Positions 33,285-46,230 of a DNA stretch of 64,000 nucleotides are shown in pieces. The position numbers and the translations under genes were made by a program. A model generated the notes under the pieces. That model made no database searches, was not told the origin of the DNA, and worked only from the letters and a program-made list of their open reading frames with translations. The number at the start of each line of letters is the position of its first letter. The stretch's first letter is position 1. Source of the DNA: Muscardinus avellanarius (lineage: Eukaryota > Chordata > Mammalia > Rodentia > Gliridae); the NCBI GenBank assembly GCA_963383645.1, contig OY726564.1:107143540-107207539 (forward strand). The letters run 5' to 3'.

Positions 33285-33745
33285 ATCACACTGAATCCAG
33301 GCATGGTGGAGTAAACTTGTAATCCCAGCATTTGGAAGGCTGAGACAAGAGGATGGCAGTACAAGGAAGCCTCAGCTACTACTTAGTAAAGCCCTTGCAA
33401 CTCAGTGAGACTCTGTTTCAAAATAAAGAATAAAGTAGCCAGGTGTGTGGTGACGTGATGGCCCACGCTTGTAATCCCAGCATTTGGGAAGCCAAGACCG
33501 GAGGATGGCGGTTTGCGGCCAGCCTCAGCTACTTAGTGAGGCTCTCTGCAACTCAGTGAGACCCTGTTTCAAAATAAAGAATAAAAAATTGGGTGGGGGG
33601 AGAGTTTGGAGGTCAAATGCCTCTGGGTTCCATCTTCAGACCCGCAAAAAAATAAAGAAAGAAAGAAAATAAAAATAGAGCTGGGGGTGTAGTTCGGAGG
33701 TGGAATGCCCCTGGGTTCTACCCCAGTACCACAGAAAAGAAAAAA
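32898..33745 (+). repeat. B1-dID SINE and nested pair
   Basis: 32898-33105 is single. The outer B1 half 33293-33433 contains 33438-33665 in its linker, with its ID half at 33667-33745. Confidence 0.88.
33231..33282 (+). repeat. (CA)n microsatellite
   Basis: About 25 CA units in intron 1, not attached to a SINE tail. Confidence 0.95.
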
Positions 33746-33796
33746 ATCATTACATTCTCTCAACTCCACCTGTATATGAGCTTTGTTTTATTTCTT

Positions 33797-34275
33797 TGTG
33801 GTGCTGATGATCAAACCCAGGGCCTTCTACATCCTAAGCAAATGCTCTACCATGGAGCTACACCAGCAGGCGGTCAGCAAGTTCTGAAGACTCTTAAGTA
33901 GGTCTTCTCAACTCATACACACAGACACACTCCCAGTGACTCCTATTACAAGTGAGTTTCAGGCCTTCCTCCAGGCAGCTGTAAGCAAGTGCTAAGAGGA
34001 CAAGTGCTTGAATAATAGACTAAGACAAAGATGCTCAACTCCACCCACAAGGGAATTTATTTACTTTATTTATTTACTTTATTTATTTATTTATTTATTT
34101 ATTTGGTGGTGCTGTGGATTGAACCCAAGGGCATTCTACCTCTGAATTAAAACCCCAGCCCAATTTTATTTTTTATTTGGAAACAGAGTTCTGCTAAGCA
34201 GCTGACAGCCTCACTAAGTTGCTGAGGCTGGCTTCAAATCTGTGATCCTCTTATCTCAGCCTCCCGCCATACTCC
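33797..34275 (-). repeat. Inverted ID and B1-dID
   Basis: ID 33797-33870; dimer 34107-34275 with a TTTA-rich tail. Confidence 0.88.
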
Positions 34276-34654
34276 GCTTCCAAGAGATTTTAAATAAGCA
34301 GGTCTGAGAAAACACCTAAAAATCTGCATTTTTCATAGGTCTATAGGGATCCCAATATACTGCCACCTTAGAGAACTACTGCTCTCAAGATAATTATCTT
34401 CAATTCTACTCTTTGAAGCTTAAGCTTCCAAAAACACTGATGACTCCATTAAAATAGGCATCAATGGAAAGAATTAATCCTGAAAACACTAGTCTTCTAA
34501 AGTTACAGAATACTTGACAACAACATTCCTTTTAAACCTGAAGCCAAAATTATAGACTTCTCATAATCTATGAGAGGCGATATATGGACATTTAATAGTT
34601 AATAATTATGAGAGACAAGGACTGCATTATTTTCTAAACATTACTTCTAGTTGC
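34276..34654. other. Intron 1, single-copy stretch
   Basis: Nothing recognised up to the MIR at 34655. Confidence 0.6.
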
Positions 34655-34755
34655 ATACAAACATCAGGCAAGTACCCTTAAATCCACTTTATCAATGAAG
34701 AAACTATAAACTACTCCAAGGTCATTCAGATAATAAGTGGCAGAACCGGAATTAA
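34655..34755 (+). repeat. MIR SINE fragment
   Basis: ATCAATGAAGAAACTATAAA, CTCCAAGGTCATTCAGATAA and GTGGCAGAACCGGAATTAAA give the MIR 3' half. Confidence 0.8.
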
Positions 34756-34759
34756 ATTC

Positions 34760-34821
34760 TCTCCTCTCTCTCTCTCCTCTCTCTCCTCTCTCTCCTCTCT
34801 CTCCTCTCTCTCCTCTCTCTC

Positions 34822-34877
<56 letters not shown>
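34760..34877 (+). repeat. (CT)n microsatellite with (CCTCTCT)n part
   Basis: CTCTCTCC-type units repeat about eight times, then pure (CT) for about 46 bases. It follows directly on a MIR. Confidence 0.95.
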
Positions 34878-34880
<3 letters not shown>

Positions 34881-34954
34881 TGAGAGCCTCTAACAGTCAT
34901 TCCCATAACACCTCTCATACTATTCAAACTCAACCACAGCCCATAACAGGCTCC

Positions 34955-35260
34955 CCATCCTCTCACACCCTCCTCACCAAAGCCACCTTGCTTGCCCACC
35001 TAGAGTCTATCCTCCCTCGGTCCTGTTCCACTAACTTCGCTGCACTTCACACTTCTTTAAAGAATGCTCTTTTAATCTACATGCCTCAAATGTCACCCAA
35101 CCCAACCCAAAGGAGAAGCCTTCCTCAACGTCCACACATGGAGCTTTCAACTCCCCCTCCTTCCTAAGCAGGGAAGTTGTTCTAGCCAGTCCTCGGAACC
35201 CTCACTGCTGCATCGGACTTTACCCTTCTATCCTCTGAAACCGCTTTTCCTCAGTCAGAC
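34955..35260 (+). repeat. L2 fragment, plus orientation
   Basis: TGCCTCAAATGTCACCCAAC followed by GGAGAAGCCTTCCTCAAC matches the L2 3' region. Boundaries are vague. Confidence 0.6.
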
Positions 35261-35274
35261 CCGAGCCAGCCATG

Positions 35275-35650
35275 CATTCAACATGTACTTATACAGTGGC
35301 AAGTATGGAGTGTGGAGAAGAGGAGAGTGCTGCAAAAAATCAACACAGTTTCTGCCCTCAAGACGTCTAAAGGCAAGGCTGTATCGAAGACGCCATAAAC
35401 CGGATGATGGAAACACGGAAAGTGCAGGTTTACAGGAACATACAACAGAAACAACTCATCTGGGAAGTGGAGGAGAAAGTGCCACTTGAGATCAAACATC
35501 AGAATGGATAAAGGGTAGGCAAGAAAGGCCTTTCCATAGAGTAGGAACATATGTTGAAAAGTTCCAAGGCAAAAAAGAGTATGACACTGTAGATGAAATG
35601 GAGAAGTCCCACACTGTTGAGGAAAACTGGCAAGAGATGAAGCTGGAAAA
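35275..35650 (-). repeat. L2 fragment, inverted
   Basis: ATTCAACATGTACTTATACA, CAGTTTCTGCCCTCAAGACG and GGCAAGAAAGGCCTTTCCAT are a diverged version of the complement of the L2 3' end. Confidence 0.6.
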
Positions 35651-35701
35651 ATGAAGGTACATCATTCAAGGTCTCTGACATAGCCACATGTGTGGCGTTT
35701 T

Positions 35702-36205
35702 CTTGGAGGGAGGGAAGGGTACGGGATACTGAACCCAAAGCCTTTGCATAAGCCAGGCACATGTTCTATCAAGGAGTCACTCTCAGTGTAAAGGGTCAAA
35801 TGTTGGCCAGTTCTCTCCTGTGTCCTTGCTGGAGTATCTACACAACTTTACTGTACTTTATATTCTTACTCTACTACAAACTTCTTAAATTCCCTCAAAC
35901 TTAGCTGGGGGTGGTGGCACACAACTGTAATCCTAGTACTTGGGAGGTTGAGACAGGAGGATCACGGGCTCAAGGACAGCCTCAGCAAGTAGACTGAGAC
36001 TCTCATCAACCTAGTGAGACCCTATAAGAAATAAAATCAGTCTGGAGGTGTAGCTTGGAGGTAGAATGCCTCTGGGTTTGCCGGGCGTGGTGGCGCACGC
36101 TTGTAATCCCCGCGCTTGGGAGACAGAGACAGGAGGATCACGCAGGTTCGAAGCCAGCTGCGCATGCTGGCTTAGGAGACTCTGTTTCCAAATTTTAAAA
36201 AAAAT

Positions 36206-36272
<67 letters not shown>

Positions 36273-36375
36273 TTTATAGGTCTGGGAGTGTAGCCCGGAG
36301 GTAGGAACCCCAGTACCACCAAACAAAAAAAATGCCTATGGGTACAATTTCAAGTACCATACACACACAAAAAAG
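35702..36375. repeat. Inverted ID and nested plus SINEs
   Basis: ID 35705-35790 inverted. The outer dimer begins at 35905; a ggtctgggag copy (36078-36330) is inserted in its ID half, which resumes at 36333. Confidence 0.85.
36200..36273 (+). repeat. Symmetric (TA)n(CA)n(TA)n microsatellite
   Basis: A (TA) block, about 20 (CA) and a second (TA) block lie inside the A-rich linker of the SINE at 36080-36335. The order reads nearly the same from both sides. Confidence 0.9.
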
Positions 36376-36551
36376 ATCCATCAAACTTAAGAATACCTTT
36401 ACTATTCATGTAAATGACTCAAAGTTTTATTCTAGTGTCCATTTTACAATGAAGTCAACTGGCATCTTGTTAAAGAAACAAGTTGTTTCACGTAAAAGTC
36501 AAATCATACATAAATATGTTTTATTGAGAATAAGTAAAAAATCGTAAAGAA

Positions 36552-36765
36552 ACTGGGCATGGTGGCACAAGCTTATAATCCCAGTCCTTGGGAGACTGAC
36601 ATAGGAGGATCACAGTTTGAGGCCAGCCTCAGCTACTTAGTAAGGCCCTGTGCAACTTAGTGAGACCCTGTTTCAAAATAAAGAATAAAGACTTGGACTG
36701 AAGGTGTAGCTCAGAGGTAGAATGCCCCTGGGTTCAATCCTCAGTACTGCCAAAAATACAAATAA
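36552..36765 (+). repeat. B1-dID SINE
   Basis: A complete older copy. Confidence 0.93.
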
Positions 36766-36984
36766 GGATGCAACTTTAGAAATGTGGCTGCCTGACAGTA
36801 AACATGCTCTAAAGCCAGAGTCTACATTTCAAGTACTACCAAAATATTCACCTCAAGGAAAGAAAGGCTCACAATACTAAAAGCAGCTCAAGAATTAAAA
36901 AGAATTAGACTTACCATTTAACTTTATTTCGTTACCATGTAGGTTTACCGTTCATAAATGGGAAGAATGGCCAAAAAGGAAGCA

Positions 36985-37345
36985 GGTAACTTTTTTTTGG
37001 TACTGGAGCATTTTATCTCCAAGCACACCCCCAGCGCACACCTGTAATCCCAGCAGTTGGGAGGCTGAGAAAGGAAGAGCTCAAGTTTGAAGACAGTCTC
37101 AGCAAGGAGTGAGACACTCACCAACCTAGTGAGGTTCCACTTAAAAAATAAAATAAAATAGCGCTGGAGGTGGAGCTCAGAGTGTAAAGGACCAAATGTT
37201 GGCCAGTTCTCTCAACCCCCGGTGCCACCACCAAAAAAAAATTCAGATGCCAGGGTGTAGCTCAGCGTAGAGTGCGTGCCTACCATGCAAAACGCCTTGC
37301 GTTGCATTCAATCCTCAGGACAGGAAGGGGAATCCCTCAAACCAA
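36985..37345. repeat. SINE fragments and ID
   Basis: An inverted ID piece at 36992-37035 joins a plus dimer at 37037-37235. An ID-like element follows at 37250-37330. Confidence 0.75.
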
Positions 37346-37439
37346 ACGACACACTAGATCCTCTGTTTGCAAAAATATGCTTGTTTGTAAAGGTCTCTTT
37401 TACATCATTACTTTTCTATAGCATTTTATATATTTATTT

Positions 37440-37977
37440 TTTGTGGTACTGGAGATTGAACCCAGGAGCATTCTACCTCTGAGCTATACCCCCAGCTCCA
37501 TTTTTTATTCCTTACTTTGAATCAGGCTCTCACTGAGTTTCAAAGGGCCTCACTAAGTAGCTGAGGCTGTCTGCAAACTGTGATCCTCCTGTCTCAGCCT
37601 CCCAAATGCTGGGATTACAAGCGTGCGCCACCACGCAGAGCTCCATAGCATTTTAAATAACTTATATAAAAATGTAGCAACTATACAAATTATCAGTGAT
37701 GCATCTATTGTTTATTTTTTGTGTGTGTGGTACTGAGGATGGAACCCAAGGGCTTTTTACATCCCCAGGCTACACTCCCAGACCTATTTCAAATTTTATT
37801 TGGCAACAGGGTCTCGCCAAGCTGCTGAAAGCCTCACTGAGTAGCTTCGGCTGGCTTCGAACCTGCATGAACCTCCTGTCTCAGCCTCCCAAGTACTGGG
37901 ATTACTCCCAAGTACCATGATCCTCTGGTCTCAGCTCCCAAATGCTGGGATTACAAGTGTGCACCACCATGCCTGGC
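37440..37977 (-). repeat. Two inverted B1-dID SINEs
   Basis: 37440-37645 and 37722-37977. The second has a duplicated B1 end (CCCAAGTACTGGGATT, then CCCAAATGCTGGGATT). Confidence 0.9.
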
Positions 37978-38001
37978 TGCATCTGTTGTTTAAAGTATAG
38001 T

Positions 38002-38175
38002 TTAACTTCCCAGCACTTGGGAGGCTGAAACAGGAGGATCGCACAGGTTCGAAGCCAGCCTCAGCTACTTAGGCTCTCAGCAACTTAGCGAGACCCTGTT
38101 TCCAAATAAATTATAAAAATAGGGCTGGGGGTGTACCCCGGAGGTAGAATGCCTCTGGGTTCCATCCCCAGTATC

Positions 38176-38264
<89 letters not shown>

Positions 38265-38950
38265 TAACTTAATTTATAGCTAATAAGAAACAAAGCTGCC
38301 GGGCATGGTAGCATCCTAATACTTTGAAGGCTGAGACAGGAGGATCACAGGTTCATGGCCACCCTCAGCAACTTATCAGGACCCTCTGCAACTTATTGAG
38401 ACCCTGTTTCAAAATAAAAAATAAAATAGAACTGGGGTACCGGGCGTGGTGGTACACACTTGTAATCCCAGCATTCAAGAGGCTGAGACCAGAGGATCAT
38501 GGTTCACGGACAGCCTCCAATACTTAGTGAGGCCCTCTGCAACTTAATGAGACCCTATTTCAAAATAAAGAATAACGAGAAGAAAAAAAAAGAATAACAC
38601 TGGGCATGGTGGTGCACACTTGTAAACCCCGTGCTTGAGAGGCGGAGACAGGAGGATCACACAAGTTCGAAGCCAGCCATGCTGGCTTAAGAGACCCTGT
38701 TTCCAAATAAAATTTTTAAAATGTACAAAATAGGTCTGGGAGTGTAGCCCGGAGGTAGAAGGGCTTCCAGGAACCCCAGTACCACCAAAAAGAAAAAAAG
38801 AAAAAAAATAGGGCTGGGGGTGTAGCTCAGAAGTAGAATGCCCTGGGTTCTATTCCCAGACGTGCAAAAAAAAAAAAAAAAATAGAGCTAGGGGTGTAGC
38901 TGAGAGATAATATGCCCCTGGGCTCCATCCTCAATACTACTAAAAGGTGG
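38002..38950 (+). repeat. B1-dID copy and three-layer nest
   Basis: 38002-38177 single copy. Then 38298 contains 38440, which contains 38602-38800, each inner copy lying in the linker of the outer. The two displaced ID halves follow at 38812-38880 and 38884-38945. Confidence 0.85.
38178..38262 (+). repeat. A-run followed by (TA)n
   Basis: The poly(A) tail of the SINE at 38002 runs for about 34 A and passes into about 26 TA units. Confidence 0.95.
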
Positions 38951-39104
38951 GGGAGGTAGATAAGGAAGATAGGAATGAAGGATGGATGGAAGGAAATTCA
39001 AACTGGAAGTTAGGATCGTTTAGCCTCATGGTTTTCAAATGTATATTTGTGAATCAGTAACAGGAAAAAATATATATAAATCCAATCTGGCAAGTTGGCA
39101 CTAC

Positions 39105-39182
39105 CTTTTTTGAAGGGGTACTGGGATTAAACCCAGGGCCTAACAAATGTTCTACCACTGGGCTATACCACCACAGCCTGAA
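39105..39182 (-). repeat. Inverted ID SINE
   Basis: GGATTAAACCCAGGGCCTAA and GTTCTACCACTGGGCTATAC give a full-length ID complement. Confidence 0.85.
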
Positions 39183-39299
39183 CTAGCATTTTTTAATGAA
39201 ACTAAATAGAATCAAATTGAAAATATCAAGGTGTGCTGAAAATAAGGAGGGCATTTGTTAGTTTGCTATATTATCCTGGCTGGCCTTAAACTTCTGGGC

Positions 39300-39805
39300 T
39301 CCATGTTCATAGCAGCACAATTTGTAATAGCCAATATATGGAACCAACCTAGGTCCCCATCAACAGATGAATAATTGCAAAATTATGGGAAATACACACA
39401 ATGGAATTCTATTCAGCTATAAAGAAGAACAAAATCATGTCATTCACAAGAAGATGGAAAGACCTGGAGAACATTATGTTAAGTGAGATCAGCCAAGCAC
39501 AGAAAGAGAAGGGACAATTGTTTTCTCTAATAGGCCCAAACCGGGGAGTATTAGGAATACCAGAGGGACTCCAGATAATGAAGAGGAAACCTCAGCAAAG
39601 CTAGAATGGAAGGACAGGAGACGAAGAAGGCTGAGGTTGATTAACGGAGGAGCTACACTCAAATATGTGCATACGTGTGAATGCAGCATGGTCAATGTGG
39701 ACACTCATTGTTGGGCGGGGGGTAAAGAAGCGGGAGGGTGAGGGCACCAAGCACTGTCTGAATGTATGCCATTTTCAATATGATCCACATAAAAATAAAT
39801 AAATA
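39300..39805 (+). mobile_element. L1 3' end, intron 1
   Basis: CATGTTCATAGCAGCACAAT at 39303, GGTCCCCATCAACAGATGAA, GGAGAACATTATGTTAAGTG, then a 3' UTR with GAGGGCACCAAGCACTGTCT and an AAAT-rich end. Truncated at 5'. Confidence 0.85.
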
Positions 39806-39851
39806 AATACCAGTGATCCCAAGAATTATATTACATACATAAAAAAAAAAA

Positions 39852-40370
39852 CTGGGTTCAAATAATCCTCCTGCCTCAGCCTCCTGAGTAGCTGGAACAA
39901 GAGGCCCAGGACAGAGTTAGGGCATTTTTAGAGAAACTTTTTATGAACATACATATACACACACACACACATGGTACTGGGGATTGAACCCAAGGTTGTT
40001 CTACCTCCGAACTACACCCCTAGCCATATTTTATTTTGAAACAGTCTCACTAATTTGCAGAGGGCTTCACTAAAATGCTGAGGCTGGCCACGAACCTGCA
40101 ATCCTCTCTCAGCCTCCCAAATTCTGAAATTACAGGCATGTGCCACCACGCCTAGCTTCTTTTTTTGTGGGTTACTGGGGATTGAACCCAGGGGCATTCT
40201 ACCTCCAAGCTACACTCCCAGCTCTTTTTTCTTATTCTTTATTTTGAAAAAGGGTCTCACTAAGTTGCTGAGAGCCTCACTAAGTAGCTAAGGCTAGCTT
40301 CGAACCTGTGATCTCCAGACTCAGCCTCCCAGGTAATGGGATTACAAGTGTGTGCCACCACAGCCAGCCA
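39852..40370 (-). repeat. Inverted 7SL fragment and two B1-dID SINEs
   Basis: 39852-39905 reads CCTCCTGCCTCAGCCTCCTG and AGTAGCTGG, an ancestral monomer form. Dimers follow at 39972-40155 and 40167-40370. Confidence 0.82.
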
Positions 40371-40439
40371 AATTTTCTTACTTCACAGAATCCTTAATAA
40401 TAATAACCATCAGTGATTTTGTTTTTCATAGTGCCTGCA

Positions 40440-41292
40440 TGCTAAGGGTATAGCCAAGAGGTAGAATCCTACTGGGTTCAGACCTACTACCAAAAAAAGT
40501 AACAGCAAACACTTAGGAACTGCTCACTTGGGAAAGGAACACTGACTCATAGAGTTCTCACAATAGTACTGAAAGGTAAGGATTATTACACCTACTTTAG
40601 AGATGAGTTTAAGTAACTTGCTAATGATCACAACTGGTACAAGTGGTATACTTGGGCTTTGAACACAGTCTGCTGCATGGTCCATGTGCTGCAGGACATG
40701 CTCAGCTGCTTCTCAAGAACTAAATTTAGATACCCCAAAACCTGTTAACAACTGCAGAGCACCTCACAGAATAAATATACTATAATTTTAACTATTCTTC
40801 TACCAATGGACATTCAGGACATTTTTTGTTATTTATAAATGTTGACATGTAGCCAGGCATGGTGGCGCACACTTATAATCCCAGCATTTGGGAGGCTGAG
40901 ACAGGAGGATTGTGGTTTGCAGACAGTCTCAGCTACTTAGGCCCTCTGCAACTCAGTGAGACCCGGTTTCAAAATAAAGAATAAAAAATAGGGCAGGGGG
41001 TGTAGCTAAGAGGTTGAATGCCCCTGGGTTCCACCCCCAGACCCAAAAAAAGAAAAAAAAAGTTGACATGTTGTCATAATGCTAAAATGAACAGTCTTAC
41101 AGATGTATGCTTATGCTTTTGTGTTGAAATGTATATAAGATTAACTCCTAAAAATGACATGATTCCAGAATTTGGAAGGCTGAGATAGGAGGATTGCAGT
41201 TCACGGAGAGCCTCAGCTACTTAGGGTGTAGCTTGGAAGTATAATGCCCCGGGGTTCCATTCCCAGTACCGCAAAAAAAAAAAAAAAAAAGT
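40440..41292 (+). repeat. ID half, B1-dID and internally deleted B1-dID
   Basis: 40444-40495 ID half; 40853-41055 full dimer; 41160-41292 goes from CAGCTACTTAG in the B1 half straight to GGTGTAGC of the ID half, so linker and flanks are lost. Confidence 0.85.
40530..40672 (+). repeat. MIR SINE fragment
   Basis: TCTCACAATAGTACTGAAAG, TTAGAGATGAGTTTAAGTAA and CTTGCTAATGATCACAACTG follow the MIR order. Confidence 0.8.
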
Positions 41293-41644
41293 CATGATTC
41301 TATTAGAGTATGTACACTTTTAACTTTTATAGGTAACGCCATATTTTCTGCCAGAACGTTCTTCCACTTATAATCCCAATGAGAGGACAGGATTAAGGTT
41401 CATTTTTAGGTTAACAAATATCTTTTATTCATGAATTTTTAGTTAATATTGATATAGAAAAGACTACCAGGTTGACCACAATTATCCTCTGATTTGATCA
41501 TTATCTGACAAACTAAAATGAGGACTTGGCAGATAATACAGAGGATTCTTTCCAGTTATAAAACCAACATTGAGTGAGATACTCCCCCTTATGTTCTTCT
41601 ATTTTCTTATGTATAAATGTAGGAATCAAGCGTAGCTGGCCAGC

Positions 41645-41864
41645 TGGGCGTGGTGGCGCACGCTTGTAATCCCAGCATTTGGGAGGCTGAGACAGGAGGA
41701 TCACAGTTCACAGCCAGCCTCAGCTACTTAGTGAGGCCCTTTGCAACTCAGTGAGACCCTGTTTCAAAATAAAGAATAAAAAATAGGGCTGGAGGTGTCG
41801 CTCGGAGGTAGAATGCCCCTGGGTTCCATCCCCAGTACCGCAAAAAAAAAAAAAAAAAAAAAAA
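41645..41864 (+). repeat. B1-dID SINE, intact
   Basis: Among the least diverged copies, with a 23-A tail. Confidence 0.95.
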
Positions 41865-42229
41865 AGAGTAGCTGGCCTTTAAGATTTAAAGCTCCTAATG
41901 TGGTGATTAAGAAGTGACTTAAAGTCATTACAAGACTATAATTATAGTACTAGCAAAACAGGTTAGGGTCTTAAAGTTTCTGTTTAAATTACAACTATTG
42001 CCAGGGCACCTAGACAAATCATTAAGATCGTCAGTAACTTTCAGGCTCCACCTGTGGCTTATTCCCAGCGGCCTTTTAATCTTAGGCTGTCGTTCCCCTG
42101 CTACTGCGCAAAGCTGAACATCCTCCGGAGTATTATATTCCTAGGAAGAACTGAGGAGTGCTTAAGAACACAGAACCAGTTGACTGTTTTGTTTTTAAAA
42201 CATCAATTATGCCAGGCCCACTCTGTAGT

Positions 42230-42325
42230 CAATTAAGTCAACTCTATTTATTGTCTATCTTACTACATGCTAAGCACTGGGTACACAATGGACTGAAGAT
42301 CTCTGCCATCATGGAAAGATGAGAA
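42230..42325 (-). repeat. L2 3' end, inverted
   Basis: CTATTTATTGTCTATCTTAC and ATGCTAAGCACTGGGTACAC match the complement of the L2 3' terminus. Confidence 0.65.
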
Positions 42326-42365
42326 ATGCAAATAACACCAAATACCCACATATAAATGTAAAATT

Positions 42366-42368
<3 letters not shown>

Positions 42369-42416
<48 letters not shown>

Positions 42417-42830
42417 ACTGGGAATTGAACCCAGAGTAATTCTACCTCCTAGCTACACCCCTAACCCTTTAAGTTTTTGCTTTGAAAAAGGGTCTAGCCA
42501 GGCATGGTGGTACACGCTTTCAATCCCCGCACTTGGGAGGCAGAGACAGGAGGATCACGCAGGTTCGAAGCCAGCCATGCTGACTTAAGAGACCCTGTTT
42601 CCAAAAATAAAAAAATATAAAAATAGGTCTAAGAGTGTAGCCCGGAGGTAGAAGGGTTCCATCCCCAGTACACCAAAAAAAAAAAAAAAGAAAGCAAGCA
42701 AGAAAGAAAAAGGGTCTCACTAGGTTGCTAAGAGTCTCACTTAATTGCCGAGGCTGGTCTCAAACCTGTGATTCTCCCATCTCAACCTCTCAAGTACTGG
42801 GATTACAGATGTGTACCACCATGCCTGGCT
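42369..42830. repeat. Inverted SINE split by a plus SINE
   Basis: (TA)n 42369-42413; inverted dimer 42414-42494 and 42707-42828, split by a ggtctgggag copy 42495-42690. GAAAAAGGGTCT is duplicated at both junctions. Confidence 0.9.
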
Positions 42831-43037
42831 ATCTAATTACACTTATAACAATGAACAGAAAACATTAGTGCAATGCAGCATCAGTGCAGAAAAATAACAA
42901 TCACAACGTAGAGTAAGCTTTTTACATCATCAGCTCTATTATAAAATCACCAGGGTGTTATTACTTTTCAGTTATGCTACTACCGATCATAAAGCTACTG
43001 AATGAATACTTTATATAATTAAGAGTATGAATGACAA

Positions 43038-44090
43038 GCCGGGTGTGGTGGTGCACATGCTTGTAACCCAAGTACTTGGGAGGCTGAGACAGAAAGAACA
43101 CAGCCAGCCCCAGCTACTTAGTGAGGCACTCTGCAACTTAGTTGAGACCCCGTTTCAAAATAAAGAATAAAATAGAGCTGGGGCAGTTGTTGGAGATAGA
43201 ATGCCCCCTGGGTTCAATCCCCAGTACTGCAAAAAATATATATAAACTATAAACAAGTGGGGCGTGGTGGTTCATGCTTGTAATCTAGTACTTCAGAGGC
43301 TGAGAGGAGGATGACAGCCAGCCTCAGCTGCTTAGGCCCTCCGCAACTTGGTGAGATCCTATTGTAAAATAAAGAATAAAAAATGATAGAACTGAGTGTC
43401 CAAACAAAAAAGATAATAAATTCACTACATTTCTTAAAAACCTTTTTCAAGAGCAAGGTGCTGTGGCACGCACCTGGACCCCATTAATTGGAAGGCCGAG
43501 AGAGGAGAATTACAGGTTCAAGGCCAGCCTCAGCAACTCAGTGTGAGCCTGCTTCTAAGTAAAAATGAAAAAGACTGGGGGAGCCGGTGTCATCCACACG
43601 CTTGTAATCCTAGTGCTTGAGAGACTGAGACAGAAGGATCACAGGTTCAAGGCTAGTCTCAGCAACCTAGACCCTCGGCAACTTAGGAAGACCTTGTTTC
43701 GAAATAAAAATAAACTGGGCATGGTGACACATACCTATAATCCCAGTACTTAAGAAGCTGAGACAGGAGGATTGCAGGCTCAAAGCCAGCCTCAGCAATT
43801 TAGTGAGGATCTCAGTAATTTAGTGAGACTCTGTCTCCAAATAAAATTAAAAAAATAAAATAAAATAAAGCTGGGGTGCAGCTTCGAGGTAGAATGCCCT
43901 TGGATTCAATCCCAGCACTACAAAAATAAAAATAAAAAATAGAGCTAGGGATGTGGCTCACAGGTAGAATGCCAGAGTTCAATCCCAGTACCAAGAAAAA
44001 AAAGGGTGTGGGGCTTGAGAGTGTAATTCAGTGGTAAATGCTCCTGGGTTCAATCCCCAGAGCCAAAAAAAAAAAAAAAAAAAAAAAAAC
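43038..44090 (+). repeat. Six SINE copies in series
   Basis: B1 starts at about 43038, 43256, 43452, 43581 and 43714. ID halves lie at 43870, 43942 and 44010, partly displaced by nesting. Ends in a 25-A tail. Confidence 0.82.
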
Positions 44091-44311
44091 CTTGTTCAAG
44101 CAAAAAGTACACAGAGAAGTAAAATAATCCATTATAATAGTTTATGACCTGCTAGTAATTAATAAAATGGTATGAAAACACTAATGCTTTCAAAGAACTG
44201 ATTATTATCAAAATAAGTAGCATGTAAAAAGAAACCAAAATTTTAAAAAATACTTTGAAGTAATACAAAATTCAAGAAACATCTGTTAATATTTAAAATA
44301 AAACTAATTCA

Positions 44312-45430
44312 TCTGGGCATGGTGGTGCACACCTGTAGTTCCAACACTTAGGCTAAGACAGCAGGGTTGCAAGCTTGAGGCTAGCACATGGTAACTTAAG
44401 GAAACCCTATTTCAAAATAAAAAATAGGAAGCCAGGCATGGAGGCGCACACTTGTAATCCCAACATTCAGGAGGCTGAGACTGGAGGATCGCAGTTCGAA
44501 GACAGCCTCAGCTACTTAGTGAGGCTCTCTGCAACTTAGTGAGACCCTGTTTCAAATTAAAGAATAAAAAATAGGACAGGGGGTGTGGCTTGGAGGTCAA
44601 ATGCCTCTGGGTTCCATCCCCAGACCCACAATAAATAAATAAATAATAAAAAATAAAAAATAGGAGCCATGTGTGGTGGCAAACGCTTGGTTTTTTAGGG
44701 GGGATTGTTTTTTTTGTTGTTTGTTTTGTTTTGTTTTTGCAGTATTGGGGATGGAACCCAGATGCTTTTCTACCTCTGAGCCTACACTACCAAACCTATT
44801 TTATACTTTATTTGGAAACAGGGTCTCACTAAGTTGCTGAGAGCTTCACTCAGTAGCTGAGGCTGGTTTTGAACCTGTGTGATCCTCCTGTCTCAGCCTC
44901 CCAAGTGCTGGAATTACAAGCGTGTGCCACTACACCTGGCTGGAACGCTTGTAATTCCAATACTTGGGAGGCTGAGACAGGAGGAACGTGGTTCGCCACC
45001 AGTCTCAGCTACTTAGTGAGGCCCTTTGCAACTCAGTGAGACTGTGTTTCAGGGCTGGAGGTATAGCTCAGAGGTAGAATGTCCCTGAGTTCAATCCCCA
45101 GTACCACAAAAAATAATAATAAATAAAATTAAAAAAATAGTAAGGGAGCCAGGGGTAGTGGCACATGCTTATCCCAGTACTTAGGAGGCTGAGACAGTAG
45201 GATCACAGTTTAGCATCTAGCCTCAGCAATTTAGCAAGGCCCTCTGCAACTTTCTGAGACCCTGTTTCAAAATTTAAAAATAAATAAATAAAAAGTGTTG
45301 GGAGTGTAGCTCAGAGGTAGAAGAACCCTGGGTTCAATCCAAAGGAAGGAGGAAAGGAAGGAAGGAGCTAAAGGTATAGCTCATTAGTATAATACCTCTG
45401 AGTTCAATCCCCCAGTACCACAAAAATAAA
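44312..45430. repeat. SINE cluster
   Basis: Plus 44312-44425 and 44430-44640; inverted 44740-44942; plus 44945-45110, 45143-45335 and a lone ID half 45366-45425. Confidence 0.85.
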
Positions 45431-45790
45431 TAATAATACAAAAAATTTTGAATTCTCTCTGAAACAAGAGCAGCAGTCACATAAATACATGAATCTTCTT
45501 AGTGTCAGTTTCCACAACTGCAAATAAGGATATGTGCCATGTCTTTTTCACAAGAGTGCCATGAAGACTAAGTAAAATAATGTATGTGGAAGCACACCAA
45601 TAAAAGATTGGCAGTTATTTCTGATAGTGGCTTTTTTGTTCAGACTATAACTTATAAAGCAATTTAACAAATAAAAGTGGGTAAAGGGACTTCATTTCCT
45701 TTCTCCTGTCCATAATATAGTAGTATTATAAAATGGGCAAAAGACTAGTATTTAGAAGCAGAAAAAATATTTCAAAAGCTTCCTAATTCA

Positions 45791-46230
45791 ACTGGGCGCG
45801 GTGGTGCACGCTTGTAATCCCAGCATTTGGGAGGCAGAGACAGGAGGATCAAGGTTCGCAGCCTCAGCTACTTAGTGAGGCCCTTTGCAACTCAGTGAGA
45901 ACCTGTTTAAAAAATACTGAATATAGCCGGGCGTGGCAGTACACGCATGTAATCCCAGCATTTGGGAGGCTGAAACAGGAGGATCACAGTTCGGGGACAG
46001 CCACAGCTACTTAGTAAGGCCCTGTGCAACTCAATGAGACCCTGTTTCAAAGTAAAGAATTTTAAAAAATAGGGCTGGGGTGTAGCTCTGAGGTAGAATG
46101 CCCCTGGGTTCCATCCCCAGTACTGAAAAAAAAAAAAAAAAAAAAAAGAGGAAGAAGAAGAAAAAATAGGGCTGGGGGTGTCACTTGGAGGTAGAACCCC
46201 CCTGGGTTCCACCCACAGTACCACAAAATT
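45791..46230 (+). repeat. Nested pair of B1-dID SINEs
   Basis: The outer B1 half 45791-45915 holds a complete copy 45925-46148 in its linker; the outer ID half is 46167-46228. Confidence 0.9.
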